From assembly GCF_002159085.1 (NCBI RefSeq), contig NZ_LZRU01000009.1, positions 124,001 to 188,000 of the forward strand: 64,000 nt of DNA, given 5' to 3'. A program made the position numbers and the translations under genes. The stretch is from Thermobacillus sp. ZCTH02-B1 (GTDB taxonomy: Bacteria; Bacillota; Bacilli; Paenibacillales; Paenibacillaceae). Shown in pieces: positions 53,425 to 62,204 of this stretch (position 1 is its first letter; every line of letters begins with the position of its first letter). Under the pieces are notes generated by a model, which was not told the DNA's origin, searched no databases, and saw only the letters and a program-made list of their open reading frames with translations.

Positions 53425-54717
53425 TCCGTCGTGCAGCGCATAGGGCTTCAGCTTGTAGCCGTTCGTTTCGTATTCGCGCCGGTTCAGCCGTACCGCGATC
53501 CGCATCGTCTCGCCGCCATCCGCGGGCGACCGGTCGACGACCTCGCCCATCCGGTGGGCCAGCGCGATCAGATCCCCCCGGGCGCAGGGAATCGCGAACA
53601 CGCGGATCTCCCCGGACAGCTTGTCCTGCACGGCGCGGCCGATCGCCGCCCGGTCCTCCGGCGAAAACGCGCAGACGAGCAGCGCGTCGTCGTCCCGCCT
53701 GAGCAATGGCCGCTCTTCTTCCGGGCACAGATCGATTTTGTTGTACAGCACGATCCTGGGCTTGTCCCCCGCGCCGAGCTCGGTCAGGATCCGGTCGACG
53801 ACCGCCATCTGTTCTTCCCGGTACGGCGACGAGCTGTCCACCACATGGAGGATGAGATCCGCCTCCGCCGCCTCCTCGAGCGTCGAACGGAAAGCGGCAA
53901 CGAGCTCGTGCGGCAGGTTCTGGATGAAACCGACCGTATCTGTCAGGACGACCTGCGTGCCGTCCGGCAGGGTCCAGGCGCGGGACGTCGGATCCAGCGT
54001 CGCGAACAGCTGATTCTCGACGTATACGTCCGCGTTCGTCAGCTCGCGGAGCAGCGTCGACTTGCCGGCGTTCGTGTATCCGACGAGCGCGACCTGCGTG
54101 ACTCCCGTCTTGCGCCGCCGCTCCCGCTGCACGCCGCGATGGCGCATCACTTCGGCGAGCTGCCGCTTCAGATCCGCGATCCGCTCGCGGATGTGGCGCC
54201 GGTCCGTCTCCAGCTTCGTCTCGCCCGGACCGCGCGTGCCGATGCCGCCGCCGAGCCGTGACAGGTTCCTGCCGTGCCCCGACAGGCGCGGCAGCAGATA
54301 GCTGAGCTGGGCGAGCTCGACCTGGATGATGCCTTCCCGCGTTCTGGCCCGCTGCGCGAAAATGTCCAGAATGAGCTGCGTCCGGTCGATGATCTTGAGA
54401 TCCAGCCCTTCCTCCAGGTTGCGCACCTGCGCGCCGGACAGCTCCTGGTCGAAGATCGCCATCGTCGCGCCGAGCTCCTGCCCGACCGCGCGCAGCTCCT
54501 CCACCTTCCCCTTGCCGATGAAATACTTCGGATCCGGCGCTTCCCGGTGCTGCGTCACCGCCGTGAGCACCTCGACGCCGGCCGTCTCGGCCAGCGCGAC
54601 GAGCTCGCGCAGCGAATAATCCGGGTCGACGCCGGCGCGCTTCATCGCGTCCGTGACCAGGCTGACCAGAATCGCCCGCTCGCGGACGGACGCCGTCGTC
54701 TCGTGCAGTGTCGTCAT
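53410..54717 (-). CDS. hflX: Ribosome-associated GTPase HflX
   Basis: A 435-aa GTPase that splits stalled or stress-inactivated 70S ribosomes. The HflX domain has SLRELVALAETAGVEVL, IGKGKVEEL and LSRLGGGIGTRGPGETKLE, the linker helix. The G domain has G1 VGYTNAGKST, G2 LFATLDPTSR, G3 DTVGFIQNLPH and G4 LYNKIDL. I chose the ATG at 54717; GTG 54726, only three bases after GGAGGA, seems too close. It lies 61 bases after spoVK. Confidence 0.93.
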   Translation of the reverse strand: MTTLHETTASVRERAILVSLVTDAMKRAGVDPDYSLRELVALAETAGVEVLTAVTQHREAPDPKYFIGKGKVEELRAVGQELGATMAIFDQELSGAQVRNLEEGLDLKIIDRTQLILDIFAQRARTREGIIQVELAQLSYLLPRLSGHGRNLSRLGGGIGTRGPGETKLETDRRHIRERIADLKRQLAEVMRHRGVQRERRRKTGVTQVALVGYTNAGKSTLLRELTNADVYVENQLFATLDPTSRAWTLPDGTQVVLTDTVGFIQNLPHELVAAFRSTLEEAAEADLILHVVDSSSPYREEQMAVVDRILTELGAGDKPRIVLYNKIDLCPEEERPLLRRDDDALLVCAFSPEDRAAIGRAVQDKLSGEIRVFAIPCARGDLIALAHRMGEVVDRSPADGGETMRIAVRLNRREYETNGYKLKPYALHDGAGSA

Positions 54718-54778
54718 GCCGCCCACGCTCCTCCGATGCTCCCCATAGGATGCTCTCCGTACCGGCCGCGCGCGGGTA

Positions 54779-55765
54779 TCATGCGTCCTCCGCGTCCCAG
54801 CGCAGATCCTCCGCCCGGATCGTCATCAGCTCCTGCCGGCCGGGCTGGCCGGTGCCGTACAGGTTGAGCAGCCGCACCGCCTGGTGGCGGATCGCCTTCT
54901 CGATCGTGTTCCGCACGTACCGCGCGTTGCTGAACGGAAGCAGCGAATTCCGCTTCCGCTCGGCAAGATGCTGGCGCAGCTTCTCGATCGCCTGCGGCTG
55001 CAGCTCGTAATCCCGCTCCTTCGCCATCAGCTCGGCGATCCGGACGAGCTGATCCACCGTGTAATCCGGAAAATCGATCCGGATCGGGAAGCGCGAAGGC
55101 AGTCCGGGATTGGAGAGCAGGAACATGTCGATCTCGTTCGGGTAACCGGCGAGGATGAGCACGAACTGGTTCTTGTAGTCCTCCATCGCCTTGACCAGCG
55201 TGTCGATCGCTTCCTTGCCGAAATCCTTCTCGCCTCCGCGCGCGAGGCTGTACGCCTCGTCCACGAACAGGACGCCGCCGAGCGCCTTGCGCACCATCTC
55301 CCGGGTCTTCTGCGCCGTATGCCCGATGTATTCGCCGACGAGATCGGCGCGCTCCACCTCGATCAGGTGCCCCTTCGGCAGCACGCCCATCTTCTGGAAC
55401 AGCTTCGCGACGATGCGCGCGACCGTCGTCTTGCCCGTGCCCGGGTTGCCGCTGAAAATCATGTGGTACACCTGCGGGCCGACCGCCAGCCCCGCCGCCG
55501 ACCGAAGGCCGGAAATGTGGAGCAGCGCGTAGATCTCGTAAATGAGCGCCTTCACCTTCTCCAGGCCGACCATCGCGTCCAGCTCGCGCTGGATTTCGGC
55601 GAAGGGCGAACCCGGATCCGCCGGTCCCCTCACAGGTTCGCGGGCCGGCGGTTCGGCCGGCGGCGCGGCCTGGTCGGCGGGCCGGAGGACGATGCTGATT
55701 TGCCGCGAAGGCCTCGGAGCGCCCGTACCGCCCGCCGCTATAGCGCGTCCGCTCATCTGCCCCAT
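54779..55765 (-). CDS. spoVK: Stage V sporulation protein K, AAA ATPase
   Basis: A 328-aa CbxX/CfqX-type AAA protein needed for spore maturation in B. subtilis. Walker A is SGNPGTGKTTVA, Walker B VLFVDEAYSL, sensor 1 ILAGYPNEID, with the arginine finger in GLPSRFPIRIDF. The first ~55 residues (Pro/Ala-rich) are variable. The ATG at 55765 has GAAGGA upstream; ATG 55756 is an alternative, and the much longer ORF (to 55942) lacks a site. A sigma-E promoter would be expected, but I could not find a convincing one. Confidence 0.92.
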   Translation of the reverse strand: MGQMSGRAIAAGGTGAPRPSRQISIVLRPADQAAPPAEPPAREPVRGPADPGSPFAEIQRELDAMVGLEKVKALIYEIYALLHISGLRSAAGLAVGPQVYHMIFSGNPGTGKTTVARIVAKLFQKMGVLPKGHLIEVERADLVGEYIGHTAQKTREMVRKALGGVLFVDEAYSLARGGEKDFGKEAIDTLVKAMEDYKNQFVLILAGYPNEIDMFLLSNPGLPSRFPIRIDFPDYTVDQLVRIAELMAKERDYELQPQAIEKLRQHLAERKRNSLLPFSNARYVRNTIEKAIRHQAVRLLNLYGTGQPGRQELMTIRAEDLRWDAEDA

Positions 55766-55878
55766 CCCATCCTTCTTCCGTGTGTGATCCGGACGACGTC
55801 TACGGTCCGCCTGATGCATGATCCATCTTATTCGCCAGCACGGCGGGATATTAGCAGATTCGGACGGTCCGGACGCGC

Positions 55879-56520
55879 CTACAGACCGGGGCGGTCGGGG
55901 ATCTGCAGCCCGAAGCGCAGGAGCAGGCTGTCCAGTTTCCATTTCGTCCAGGCCAGCACTTCGCGGGCGTGCTTCTGCGACGCGGGCAGCACCTTCGATT
56001 CCGCCGTGGCGAATCCCGGCCGGTCGTAGCCGAGCCGGAGCGCCACGTCCCGCGCCCGCGCCGCGTGAAAGTCGTGCGTCACGATGAGCGCCGTGCGCAG
56101 GCCCTCCCGTTCCATGATTCCGCGGCTGAACAGCAGATTCTCGTAGGTGCTCCGCGCCTCGTTCTCGAGCAGCATCCGGTCCTCCGGCACGCCGCGCGCG
56201 GCCAGGTAATGCCGCATCCCTTCGGCTTCCGAGAGCCTTGATCCGGGATGGTCGTAGCCGCCGGTCAGGATCAACACGCGGAAGCGGCCTTCCCTGTACA
56301 GCTCAAGCGCCTTGTCCAGCCGTTCCCTGAGCCCCGGGCTCGGCTCGCCGTCCCAAAGGGCGGCCCCGAGCACGATGCCGGCGTCGTAAACGGCAAGCTC
56401 CGGCTCCGGCCGGAACGATTCGATCTTCCAGAGCACCCACGCGACCCAGGCCGCGCAGGCCAACGCGGCAGCCAAAGCGGCGACCAGCGCGGCTCTGGCG
56501 AGCCTGACCGCCGGCCGCAT
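55879..56520 (-). CDS. YdcF-family (DUF218) membrane protein
   Basis: A 213-aa protein with one N-terminal membrane segment (ALVAALAAALACAAWVAWVLW) and a DUF218 domain outside it. Family motifs are AVYDAGIVLGAALWDGEPSPGL region with Asp, RVLILTGGYD, SEAEGMRHYL, ENEARSTYENLLFS and LIVTHDFHAARA. Members include SanA and ElyC, linked to envelope integrity. I chose the ATG at 56520; GTG at 56535 is also possible. Its start is embedded in a 20-base tandem duplication. Confidence 0.82.
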   Translation of the reverse strand: MRPAVRLARAALVAALAAALACAAWVAWVLWKIESFRPEPELAVYDAGIVLGAALWDGEPSPGLRERLDKALELYREGRFRVLILTGGYDHPGSRLSEAEGMRHYLAARGVPEDRMLLENEARSTYENLLFSRGIMEREGLRTALIVTHDFHAARARDVALRLGYDRPGFATAESKVLPASQKHAREVLAWTKWKLDSLLLRFGLQIPDRPGL

Positions 56521-56555
56521 GCGGCGCTTCCGCACAGCATGCGGCGCTTCCGCAC
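56517..56555. repeat. 20-bp tandem duplication at the YdcF gene start
   Basis: GCATGCGGCGCTTCCGCAC occurs at 56517-56535 and again at 56537-56555. Because 20 is not a multiple of three, the upstream copy holds a GTG/ATG pair out of frame with the gene. Confidence 0.85.
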
Positions 56556-56581
56556 GCGCGCGGCCGGGACGCCCGCCGGCC

Positions 56582-57139
56582 TCACTTCGGATCTTTCCCG
56601 ACGGCCCGTTCCGCGAGCTGCTTGCGGTGCCTCAGGCTGAGCGTGAAATAGCGGAACCGGCCGTTCCGGATCATCGAGAGCAGCCGTTCGGCGGTCCGGC
56701 GCGCCATTTCCGCGTCGCGCTTCGAGATTTCGCCCTTCTTCACCGCTTCTTCCAGTTCGTCTTCGTCGAGCAGATACACTTCGCCCGTCGGCAGCACGAC
56801 GATGTCCAGGTACAGATCGTCAAACCAGGGCACCTTCTGGTCGGTCATGCCCTGGTTCTTGCAGATGTCGATGTACCATTGCACGACCCTGCCCTTGTCG
56901 TCGAACATCGTCGTGACGACGAAGTGCTCGCCCTTCGGAAAATGCTGCATCCACAGATAGCCCTTGTTCGCGAGGCAGAGCCTCCGTCCGTTGTATTCCT
57001 TCCAGAGCGGTTCGCGCAGCTCGTGAATCCGGTAGAACGTGACCAGGCCGCGGTAATCGTCCCCGTCCAACGCCAGACAGCTGTAGCTTCTTCGCAGGAT
57101 GCGTCTCCAGTTGGCCCGATCCGAAAATTTCCGTTTCAT
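56582..57139 (-). CDS. DUF402-domain protein (Ntdp-like)
   Basis: A 185-aa DUF402 protein. It has GYLWMQHFPKGEHFVVTTMF, then VQWYIDICKNQGMTD and PWFDDLYLDIVVLPTGEVYLLDEDEL, the acidic metal-binding core of the family; Staphylococcus members hydrolyse nucleoside tri- and diphosphates (Ntdp/SA1684). The C-terminus is basic and helical, after a GEISKRDAEMARR segment. The ATG at 57139 follows AAAGG; the ORF is open for 18 more codons. Function by family is fairly likely, but the substrate is not proven. Confidence 0.85.
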   Translation of the reverse strand: MKRKFSDRANWRRILRRSYSCLALDGDDYRGLVTFYRIHELREPLWKEYNGRRLCLANKGYLWMQHFPKGEHFVVTTMFDDKGRVVQWYIDICKNQGMTDQKVPWFDDLYLDIVVLPTGEVYLLDEDELEEAVKKGEISKRDAEMARRTAERLLSMIRNGRFRYFTLSLRHRKQLAERAVGKDPK

Positions 57140-57321
57140 GGCACGATACCTTTCCGCATGGTAATGAAACTCCGTATGAAAAAAGATTACCACAACTGTC
57201 CGCTCATCACCAGTTCACCGCGAAACAATCCACCATCGTCATGGATCCGGTCCGGCGGCGCCGCGCTGCCGATGCGGCCGGAACGTGCCGCCCGCACACG
57301 TGCGGCCCGCCGGGCGGAGCG

Positions 57322-59988
57322 TCAGCCGGCCGGCGCGACGCCCGCGGGCACCGGTTCCGCCGTTCCGTCGCCCTCGAACCTGCCGGTTCCGGGCCAGGGC
57401 GGCTGCTCCCCGGTACCGCCGCCGGGAGCAGCGCCGTCGCCGCCGGCGCCCGGAACGGCGCCGTCAGGCTGTCCGCCGCCCTCGCCGCCTTCCGTTGTTC
57501 CGTTCCAGCCTCCGTTCACGCCGTCATCCGTTCCGCCGTCCGTGCCGCCGTTCGCACCGCCGTTCGTCCCGCCGTTCGCACCGCCGTTCGTCCCGCCGTC
57601 CGTTCCGCCGTCGTCCTGCCCGCCGTCCTCCGCCTCTTCACCGGGATCGAACAGGTCGCCGGGCAGCGGCCATTCGAAGCCGTTTTCGCCGTCGGGTCCG
57701 TCGTCCGTCGGGCCGTCCGGCGGTTCGGGCTCGATGCCGGCCGTCTCCGGCACCCGGACGCCGCGCACCGTCGACGGATCGCCCTCGATCGCGTGCTTCT
57801 TGTCATAGGCGGTCACGTAATATTCGTACGCGACGCCCGGTTCCACCGCGAAGTCGAGCGCCGTCACGGACTCCGTAACCGTGATCAGCTCGAACGCGTC
57901 CTCGCCTTCCGCCTTCCGGTAGACGCGGTATAGGAGATCCCCCTGCTGCCGCGACCAGGACAGCCGGACGCCGAGCTCCGCCTCGCTCCAGACGACGGAG
58001 AACCCGCCCACGGTCGGCGGCTTGGTGACCGTCTTTACGCCCTCCGGCTTCACGAAGGACGTGACCGGCACATCCTTCAACGCTTCTCCCATCACCTTCG
58101 CGAACAGCGCCGCCGCCATCGAGCTGCCGCGCTTCAGCACGTGCCGCTCGTCCGTCCGGTCGTAGCCCATCCAGACGGCGGCCGTCCATTCCGGCGTGTA
58201 ACCGACGAACCAGACGTCGCGGTTGCCGCTGGATTTGAATCCCGGAATGCCGTGCTCGGTCGTGCCGGTCTTGCCCGCGACCGGACGGTTGATCCGCGCC
58301 TTCGTGCCCGTGCCGCCGCTTTCGAGCACCGCCTGAAGCATTTCCGTCATGTACCAGGCCGTCTCCGCCTTGATGAGCCGCTTCTCCTCCGGCGCCTTGT
58401 ACCGGTAGATGACCTTGCCGTCCCGGTCCTCGATGCGCACGATCGCGTGCGGATCGACCGAGAGGCCGCCGCTGGCGAACACGCTGTACGCGGTCGCCAT
58501 TTCGAGCGGCGTCACCCCGCGCGTGAGGCCCCCGAGGGCGATCGCCAGGTTGCGGTCCTGCGCATCCAGCTCGATGCCGAGCCGCTTCGCGAATTCGATG
58601 CCTCGGTCCAAGCCGATTTCGTTCAGCAGCCAGACCGTCGAGGCGTTGCGCGATTCCTTGAGCGCCTGGCGCATCGTGATCGAGCCCGCGTATTTGCCGC
58701 CCGGATTGGTCGGGCAATAATCGCCGTAGCAGCGCTTTTCGTCCTTCAGGACGGACCAGGGGAACCAGTCACCCGTCTCGAGCGCCGGCCCGTACACCGC
58801 GATCGGCTTGAACGCCGAGCCGGGCTGGCGCGGCTGCACCGCGCGGTTCAACCCCTTGTTCTGGTACTCGCGCCCGCCGGCCATCGCCTCGATCTCGCCG
58901 GTCCGGTGGTCGATGATCACCATCGCGCCCTGGACGATCCGGTCGTCCGGACTTTCCTCGAAATTGGCCGGATCGGCGAACGCCCGCTCGACGATCCGCT
59001 GCGCGTTCGTGTTGAGCGTCGTGTAGATCCGGTATCCGCCGACGCGCAGCTCCTCCTCCGTCAGGCCGGTCACCCGTTCCGCCTCGCCGGTGACGTAGTC
59101 CACGAACGCCGGATAGCGCGCCGCCGCCGCTCCCGCGTACGCGCCCTCCGGCGGCTCGTATTCGGCCGCCTTCCGCTTCGCCTCCTCCGCCTGCTCCGCC
59201 GTGATGAGCCCCTGCTCCCGCATCAGCGAGAGCACGACCGCCATCCGCTCGAGCGCCCGGTCGAGGTTGCTGACCGGATTGTAGACGTTCGGCGCCTTCG
59301 GAATGCCGGCCAGCATCGCGATCTCCCAGATCTCGAGATCGTTCAGGTCGTTTTTGCCGAAATAGAGCTTCGAAGCCGCGAGAATGCCGTGCGCGCCCCT
59401 GCCGAAATAGATCCGGTTCAGGTACAGCTCCAGAATCTGGTCCTTGGACAGGTTGTTCTCGAGCGCCAGCGCGATGGAAGCTTCCGTGGCCTTGCGGAAA
59501 AAGGTTTTCTCGTGGCTGAGGAACATGTTCTTCGCGAGCTGCTGCGTGATCGTGCTCCCGCCTTCCACCATCCTCCGCGCCAGGATGTCCTTCACGAGCG
59601 CGCGGCCGATCGCCCAGAAGTCGACGCCTTCATGCTCGTAGAACCGCTTGTCCTCCACCGCGATGAACGCGCGGTAGACCATCTCCGGTATATCCTTGAA
59701 TGCCACGTACTCCCGGTTTTCGACCGTCGCCAGCGCGGCCGCCTCACGGCCGTCCTTGTCGTAGATGATCGTCGTCTCGGCGAAGACGAACGCGTTCCGG
59801 TTCGCCGCGAGGATCCGCTCGCCGTTCAGCATGATCAGGAGATAGCCGACCACCGCGCAGACAACCATGAGGGTCCCGCCGGCCAGCATCCAGCCGAGCC
59901 AGCCCCCGCGACTTCTTTTGCGCGCTCGGCGCGCCTTGCCTTGCGCGCCGAACGCGGACGGACGCTTCGGTTTACGATCCGCCGCCAC
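57322..59988 (-). CDS. Class A penicillin-binding protein 1A
   Basis: An 888-aa bifunctional peptidoglycan synthase. A basic cytoplasmic N-terminus and one membrane anchor (MLAGGTLMVVCAVVGYLLIM) lead to the glycosyltransferase: IAVEDKRFYEHEGVD, GGSTITQQLAKNMF and ILELYLNRIYFGRGAHG. The transpeptidase has PGSAFKPIA (Ser nucleophile), SRNAST and GKTGTTEHG. A fibronectin-III-like domain (~residues 690-775) is followed by an acidic, glycine/asparagine-rich tail (~780-888) with imperfect repeats. The GTG at 59988 follows GGAGGGG. This is PonA-like; the tail is longer than usual. Confidence 0.94.
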   Translation of the reverse strand: MAADRKPKRPSAFGAQGKARRARKRSRGGWLGWMLAGGTLMVVCAVVGYLLIMLNGERILAANRNAFVFAETTIIYDKDGREAAALATVENREYVAFKDIPEMVYRAFIAVEDKRFYEHEGVDFWAIGRALVKDILARRMVEGGSTITQQLAKNMFLSHEKTFFRKATEASIALALENNLSKDQILELYLNRIYFGRGAHGILAASKLYFGKNDLNDLEIWEIAMLAGIPKAPNVYNPVSNLDRALERMAVVLSLMREQGLITAEQAEEAKRKAAEYEPPEGAYAGAAAARYPAFVDYVTGEAERVTGLTEEELRVGGYRIYTTLNTNAQRIVERAFADPANFEESPDDRIVQGAMVIIDHRTGEIEAMAGGREYQNKGLNRAVQPRQPGSAFKPIAVYGPALETGDWFPWSVLKDEKRCYGDYCPTNPGGKYAGSITMRQALKESRNASTVWLLNEIGLDRGIEFAKRLGIELDAQDRNLAIALGGLTRGVTPLEMATAYSVFASGGLSVDPHAIVRIEDRDGKVIYRYKAPEEKRLIKAETAWYMTEMLQAVLESGGTGTKARINRPVAGKTGTTEHGIPGFKSSGNRDVWFVGYTPEWTAAVWMGYDRTDERHVLKRGSSMAAALFAKVMGEALKDVPVTSFVKPEGVKTVTKPPTVGGFSVVWSEAELGVRLSWSRQQGDLLYRVYRKAEGEDAFELITVTESVTALDFAVEPGVAYEYYVTAYDKKHAIEGDPSTVRGVRVPETAGIEPEPPDGPTDDGPDGENGFEWPLPGDLFDPGEEAEDGGQDDGGTDGGTNGGANGGTNGGANGGTDGGTDDGVNGGWNGTTEGGEGGGQPDGAVPGAGGDGAAPGGGTGEQPPWPGTGRFEGDGTAEPVPAGVAPAG
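57548..57595. repeat. 24-bp tandem repeat in the PBP1A tail
   Basis: A 24-base unit occurs twice with no mismatch (57548-57571 and 57572-57595), inside a longer run of CCGCCGTYCG-like motifs. In the protein it gives alternating NGGT and NGGA segments. Whole units are in frame, so copy-number change would keep the reading frame. Confidence 0.85.
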
Positions 59989-60170
59989 AGCAGACTCCCC
60001 TCCTCCTCCGTATCGCCTGTCTCTCTATTTTCTCCGGAAACAAAAGAACAACCCACGGCCGGCCGCCCGGGCGCCTGCTGCGCTCCGCCGCGGCTCGAAG
60101 GGGCGGGTTGCTCCTTGTCGATCCGTTATTTCAATTGACGATGCGCAAGGTTGAAAAGTTTCGCCTGCGT

Positions 60171-60410
60171 TCAGGATTCCGGATTCGGATCCGGAACGAG
60201 GGACACGCTGCGCTGCGGGGTAAAGGTCGAGATCGCATGCTTGTAGATCATTTGCTGACGGCCGTCGCTCTCGATCACGATCGTGAAGTTGTCGAATGCC
60301 CGGACGACGCCCCGGATCTGGAAGCCGTTCGTGAGGTAGACCGTCACGGGAACGCTGTCCTTGCGAAGATGGTTGAGGAACGTGTCCTGAATGTTGATGG
60401 ATTTGCTCAT
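60171..60410 (-). CDS. hfq: RNA chaperone Hfq
   Basis: A 79-aa Sm-like hexameric RNA-binding protein. The N-terminal helix [20 protein letters not shown] is followed by Sm1 ([22 protein letters not shown]) and Sm2 (YKHAIST), the latter giving the proximal-face RNA pocket. It lies 37 bases after miaA, as in many bacteria. The downstream 180 bases before PBP1A include a weak CAACCC...GGGTTG hairpin with TTCTTTT, a possible terminator. Confidence 0.96.
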   Translation of the reverse strand: MSKSINIQDTFLNHLRKDSVPVTVYLTNGFQIRGVVRAFDNFTIVIESDGRQQMIYKHAISTFTPQRSVSLVPDPNPES

Positions 60411-60447
60411 GGGCCGTTACCCCCGTCGAAAAGATTGGATACTCATC

Positions 60448-61425
60448 TTATTCCGCCTCATCCTTGAATTTCCCTGCTATTATAGCATGAATGGCTTCCA
60501 GATGGGCGATAAAATTTCCTTCGTCCGTCACATCCACCCATTTGATCCCGTTCATCCGCCTGAACCAGGACAATTGTCGCTTCGCGTATCGCCGCGTATT
60601 CCGCTTCAGCCGTTCGATGCACTCCACGAGCGGCAGTCCTTCGGTGAGGTGCGGCACGATCTCCTTGTAACCGATCGCCTGCATCGCGGTCGCCTCCGGC
60701 GGCACGCCGCGGGCGAGCAGCCTCCGCACCTCGTCGACAAGGCCCGCCTCGATCATCGCGTCGACGCGCCTGTCGATGCGATCATACAGAATGTTCCGGT
60801 CCATCGTCAACCCGATCAGGCAGAAGTCGTACGGCGATTCGCGGGGCTCGCGGAACCCGGAGATTTTCGCCGACATCGCCTCTCCGGTTCCGATCGCGAT
60901 CTCGAGGGCGCGGACGACGCGCTTCACGTCGTTCGGATGGAGGCGCGCCGCGGATGCGGGGTCGACCTCGCGGAGCCGCTCGTGGAGCGCCTCGGCGCCG
61001 TGCTGCTCCGCAAACCGCTGCAGCTCGGCCCGAATCCGGTTGTCCGCGGGAGCCTCGGGAAAATCGAACCCGTACAGCAGCGACTCGATGTACAGCCCCG
61101 TGCCGCCGACGATGAACGGGAGCCGGCCGCGCGCGGCGATTTCGCCGATGAGCCCCCGGGCCAGCTGCTGGAACTCGCCGGCGGCGAACGGCTCCTCCGG
61201 ATCGCGGATGTCGATCAGATGGTGCGGAATGCCGCTCGTTTCTTCGGGGCGGATCTTGGCGGTGCCGATGTCCATGCCGCAGTACACCTGCATCGAGTCA
61301 CCCGAGATGATCTCCGCGTTCCACCGGCGCGCGATCTCGATGCTGTAACGCGTCTTGCCGACCGCCGTCGGGCCGACGAGGACGAGCAGCCGCACCTTTC
61401 CCGTGCGGGGGTCACGGACGTTCAA
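60448..61425 (-). CDS. miaA: tRNA dimethylallyltransferase
   Basis: A 325-aa enzyme that adds a dimethylallyl group to A37 of tRNAs reading UNN codons. P-loop: VLVGPTAVGKTRYS; then ISGDSMQVYCGMDIGTAK, FIVGGTGLYIESL, PNDVKRVVRALEI, and AIGYKEIVPHL with KRNTRRYAKRQLSWFR. The TTG at 61425 follows GGAGTGA by six bases and overlaps the upstream methyltransferase by 14 bases. A GTG at codon 11 is the less likely alternative. Confidence 0.95.
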   Translation of the reverse strand: MNVRDPRTGKVRLLVLVGPTAVGKTRYSIEIARRWNAEIISGDSMQVYCGMDIGTAKIRPEETSGIPHHLIDIRDPEEPFAAGEFQQLARGLIGEIAARGRLPFIVGGTGLYIESLLYGFDFPEAPADNRIRAELQRFAEQHGAEALHERLREVDPASAARLHPNDVKRVVRALEIAIGTGEAMSAKISGFREPRESPYDFCLIGLTMDRNILYDRIDRRVDAMIEAGLVDEVRRLLARGVPPEATAMQAIGYKEIVPHLTEGLPLVECIERLKRNTRRYAKRQLSWFRRMNGIKWVDVTDEGNFIAHLEAIHAIIAGKFKDEAE

Positions 61426-62200
61426 CGTGAATCACTCCGTAGGCGACGGCGGACGGATTTTTCGCGGTGACGCGGGTAAAGCCGAGGCGCTCGAATTCGC
61501 CGCTCTCCCGGTTCTCCTTCATCATGACGGTGCGGCGCGCGACGCGCATCGCCTCGCGCACGGCCTCCGGCGAGAGCGGCGCCGGATTGGCGATGCCCCT
61601 GAGCGGCAGCATGGAAGACGATTCGAGCACCGGAATGCGGAACATCGGATCGAAATAGACGATGTCGAAGCTGTCGTCCGGAAGGGAACGCAGATAGTCG
61701 AGGTGATCGGTCCGGATCAGCTCGATCCGGCGCAGGGCGGCGTTGAGATCGGCCAGTCCCGTGTCGTAGGTGCGGAGGCCTTCGCGGACGATCACGTACA
61801 ACACCGCCTCGCTCTCGAGCGCGACGACGCGGCCGGACGGCCCGACGGTCCAGGCGAACACGAACGCGTCCCCCGCCAGTCCGGCGGTGCAGTCCAGGAC
61901 GCTGTCTCCCGGCCGCGCGCCGCTGATTTCGACGAGCGGATCGGTGCCGCCGTCGCGCAGCCGCCTGGCGCGGACGAGCCCCATGCCCGGATGGTAGCGC
62001 AGCGGCAGCCCGCCGTCGTCCGCATGCAGCCGGAGTCCGTCCGGACCGGTGACGAGCACCCGGTCGTCCTGGTGCCGTCTGCGGATCGCGGAGAGCGTCT
62101 GGCGGTTCCGCGGCACGAACCGGCCGCCCAGCTCGGCGGCCAGCGCCTTCGCGAGCGCCGTCTCCTCCTCCGTCGGCTTCATGCCGGTCGTCACGATCAT
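61412..62200 (-). CDS. Class I SAM-dependent methyltransferase, RsmJ-like
   Basis: A 262-aa methyltransferase. The cofactor site is VLDCTAGLAGDAFVFAW with ALESEAV as the following acidic strand; IVYFDPMFR resembles the DPMY catalytic region of RsmJ/DUF548 proteins, which methylate 16S rRNA G1516 in E. coli. The N-terminus, TALAKALAAELGGRFVPR, is extended. It is between mutL (four bases upstream) and miaA (overlapping), so all are co-transcribed. The target base in this organism is unproven. Confidence 0.82.
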   Translation of the reverse strand: MIVTTGMKPTEEETALAKALAAELGGRFVPRNRQTLSAIRRRHQDDRVLVTGPDGLRLHADDGGLPLRYHPGMGLVRARRLRDGGTDPLVEISGARPGDSVLDCTAGLAGDAFVFAWTVGPSGRVVALESEAVLYVIVREGLRTYDTGLADLNAALRRIELIRTDHLDYLRSLPDDSFDIVYFDPMFRIPVLESSSMLPLRGIANPAPLSPEAVREAMRVARRTVMMKENRESGEFERLGFTRVTAKNPSAVAYGVIHVERP

Positions 62201-62204
62201 GGCG

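Noticed and set aside
57530-57610. CRISPR-like short repeats
   Set aside because: The repeats are contiguous, in frame and within the PBP1A coding sequence; there are no spacers.
61395-61425. GTG at codon 11 as the miaA start
   Set aside because: The TTG at 61425 has GGAGTGA at six bases, whereas the GTG lacks a comparable site.
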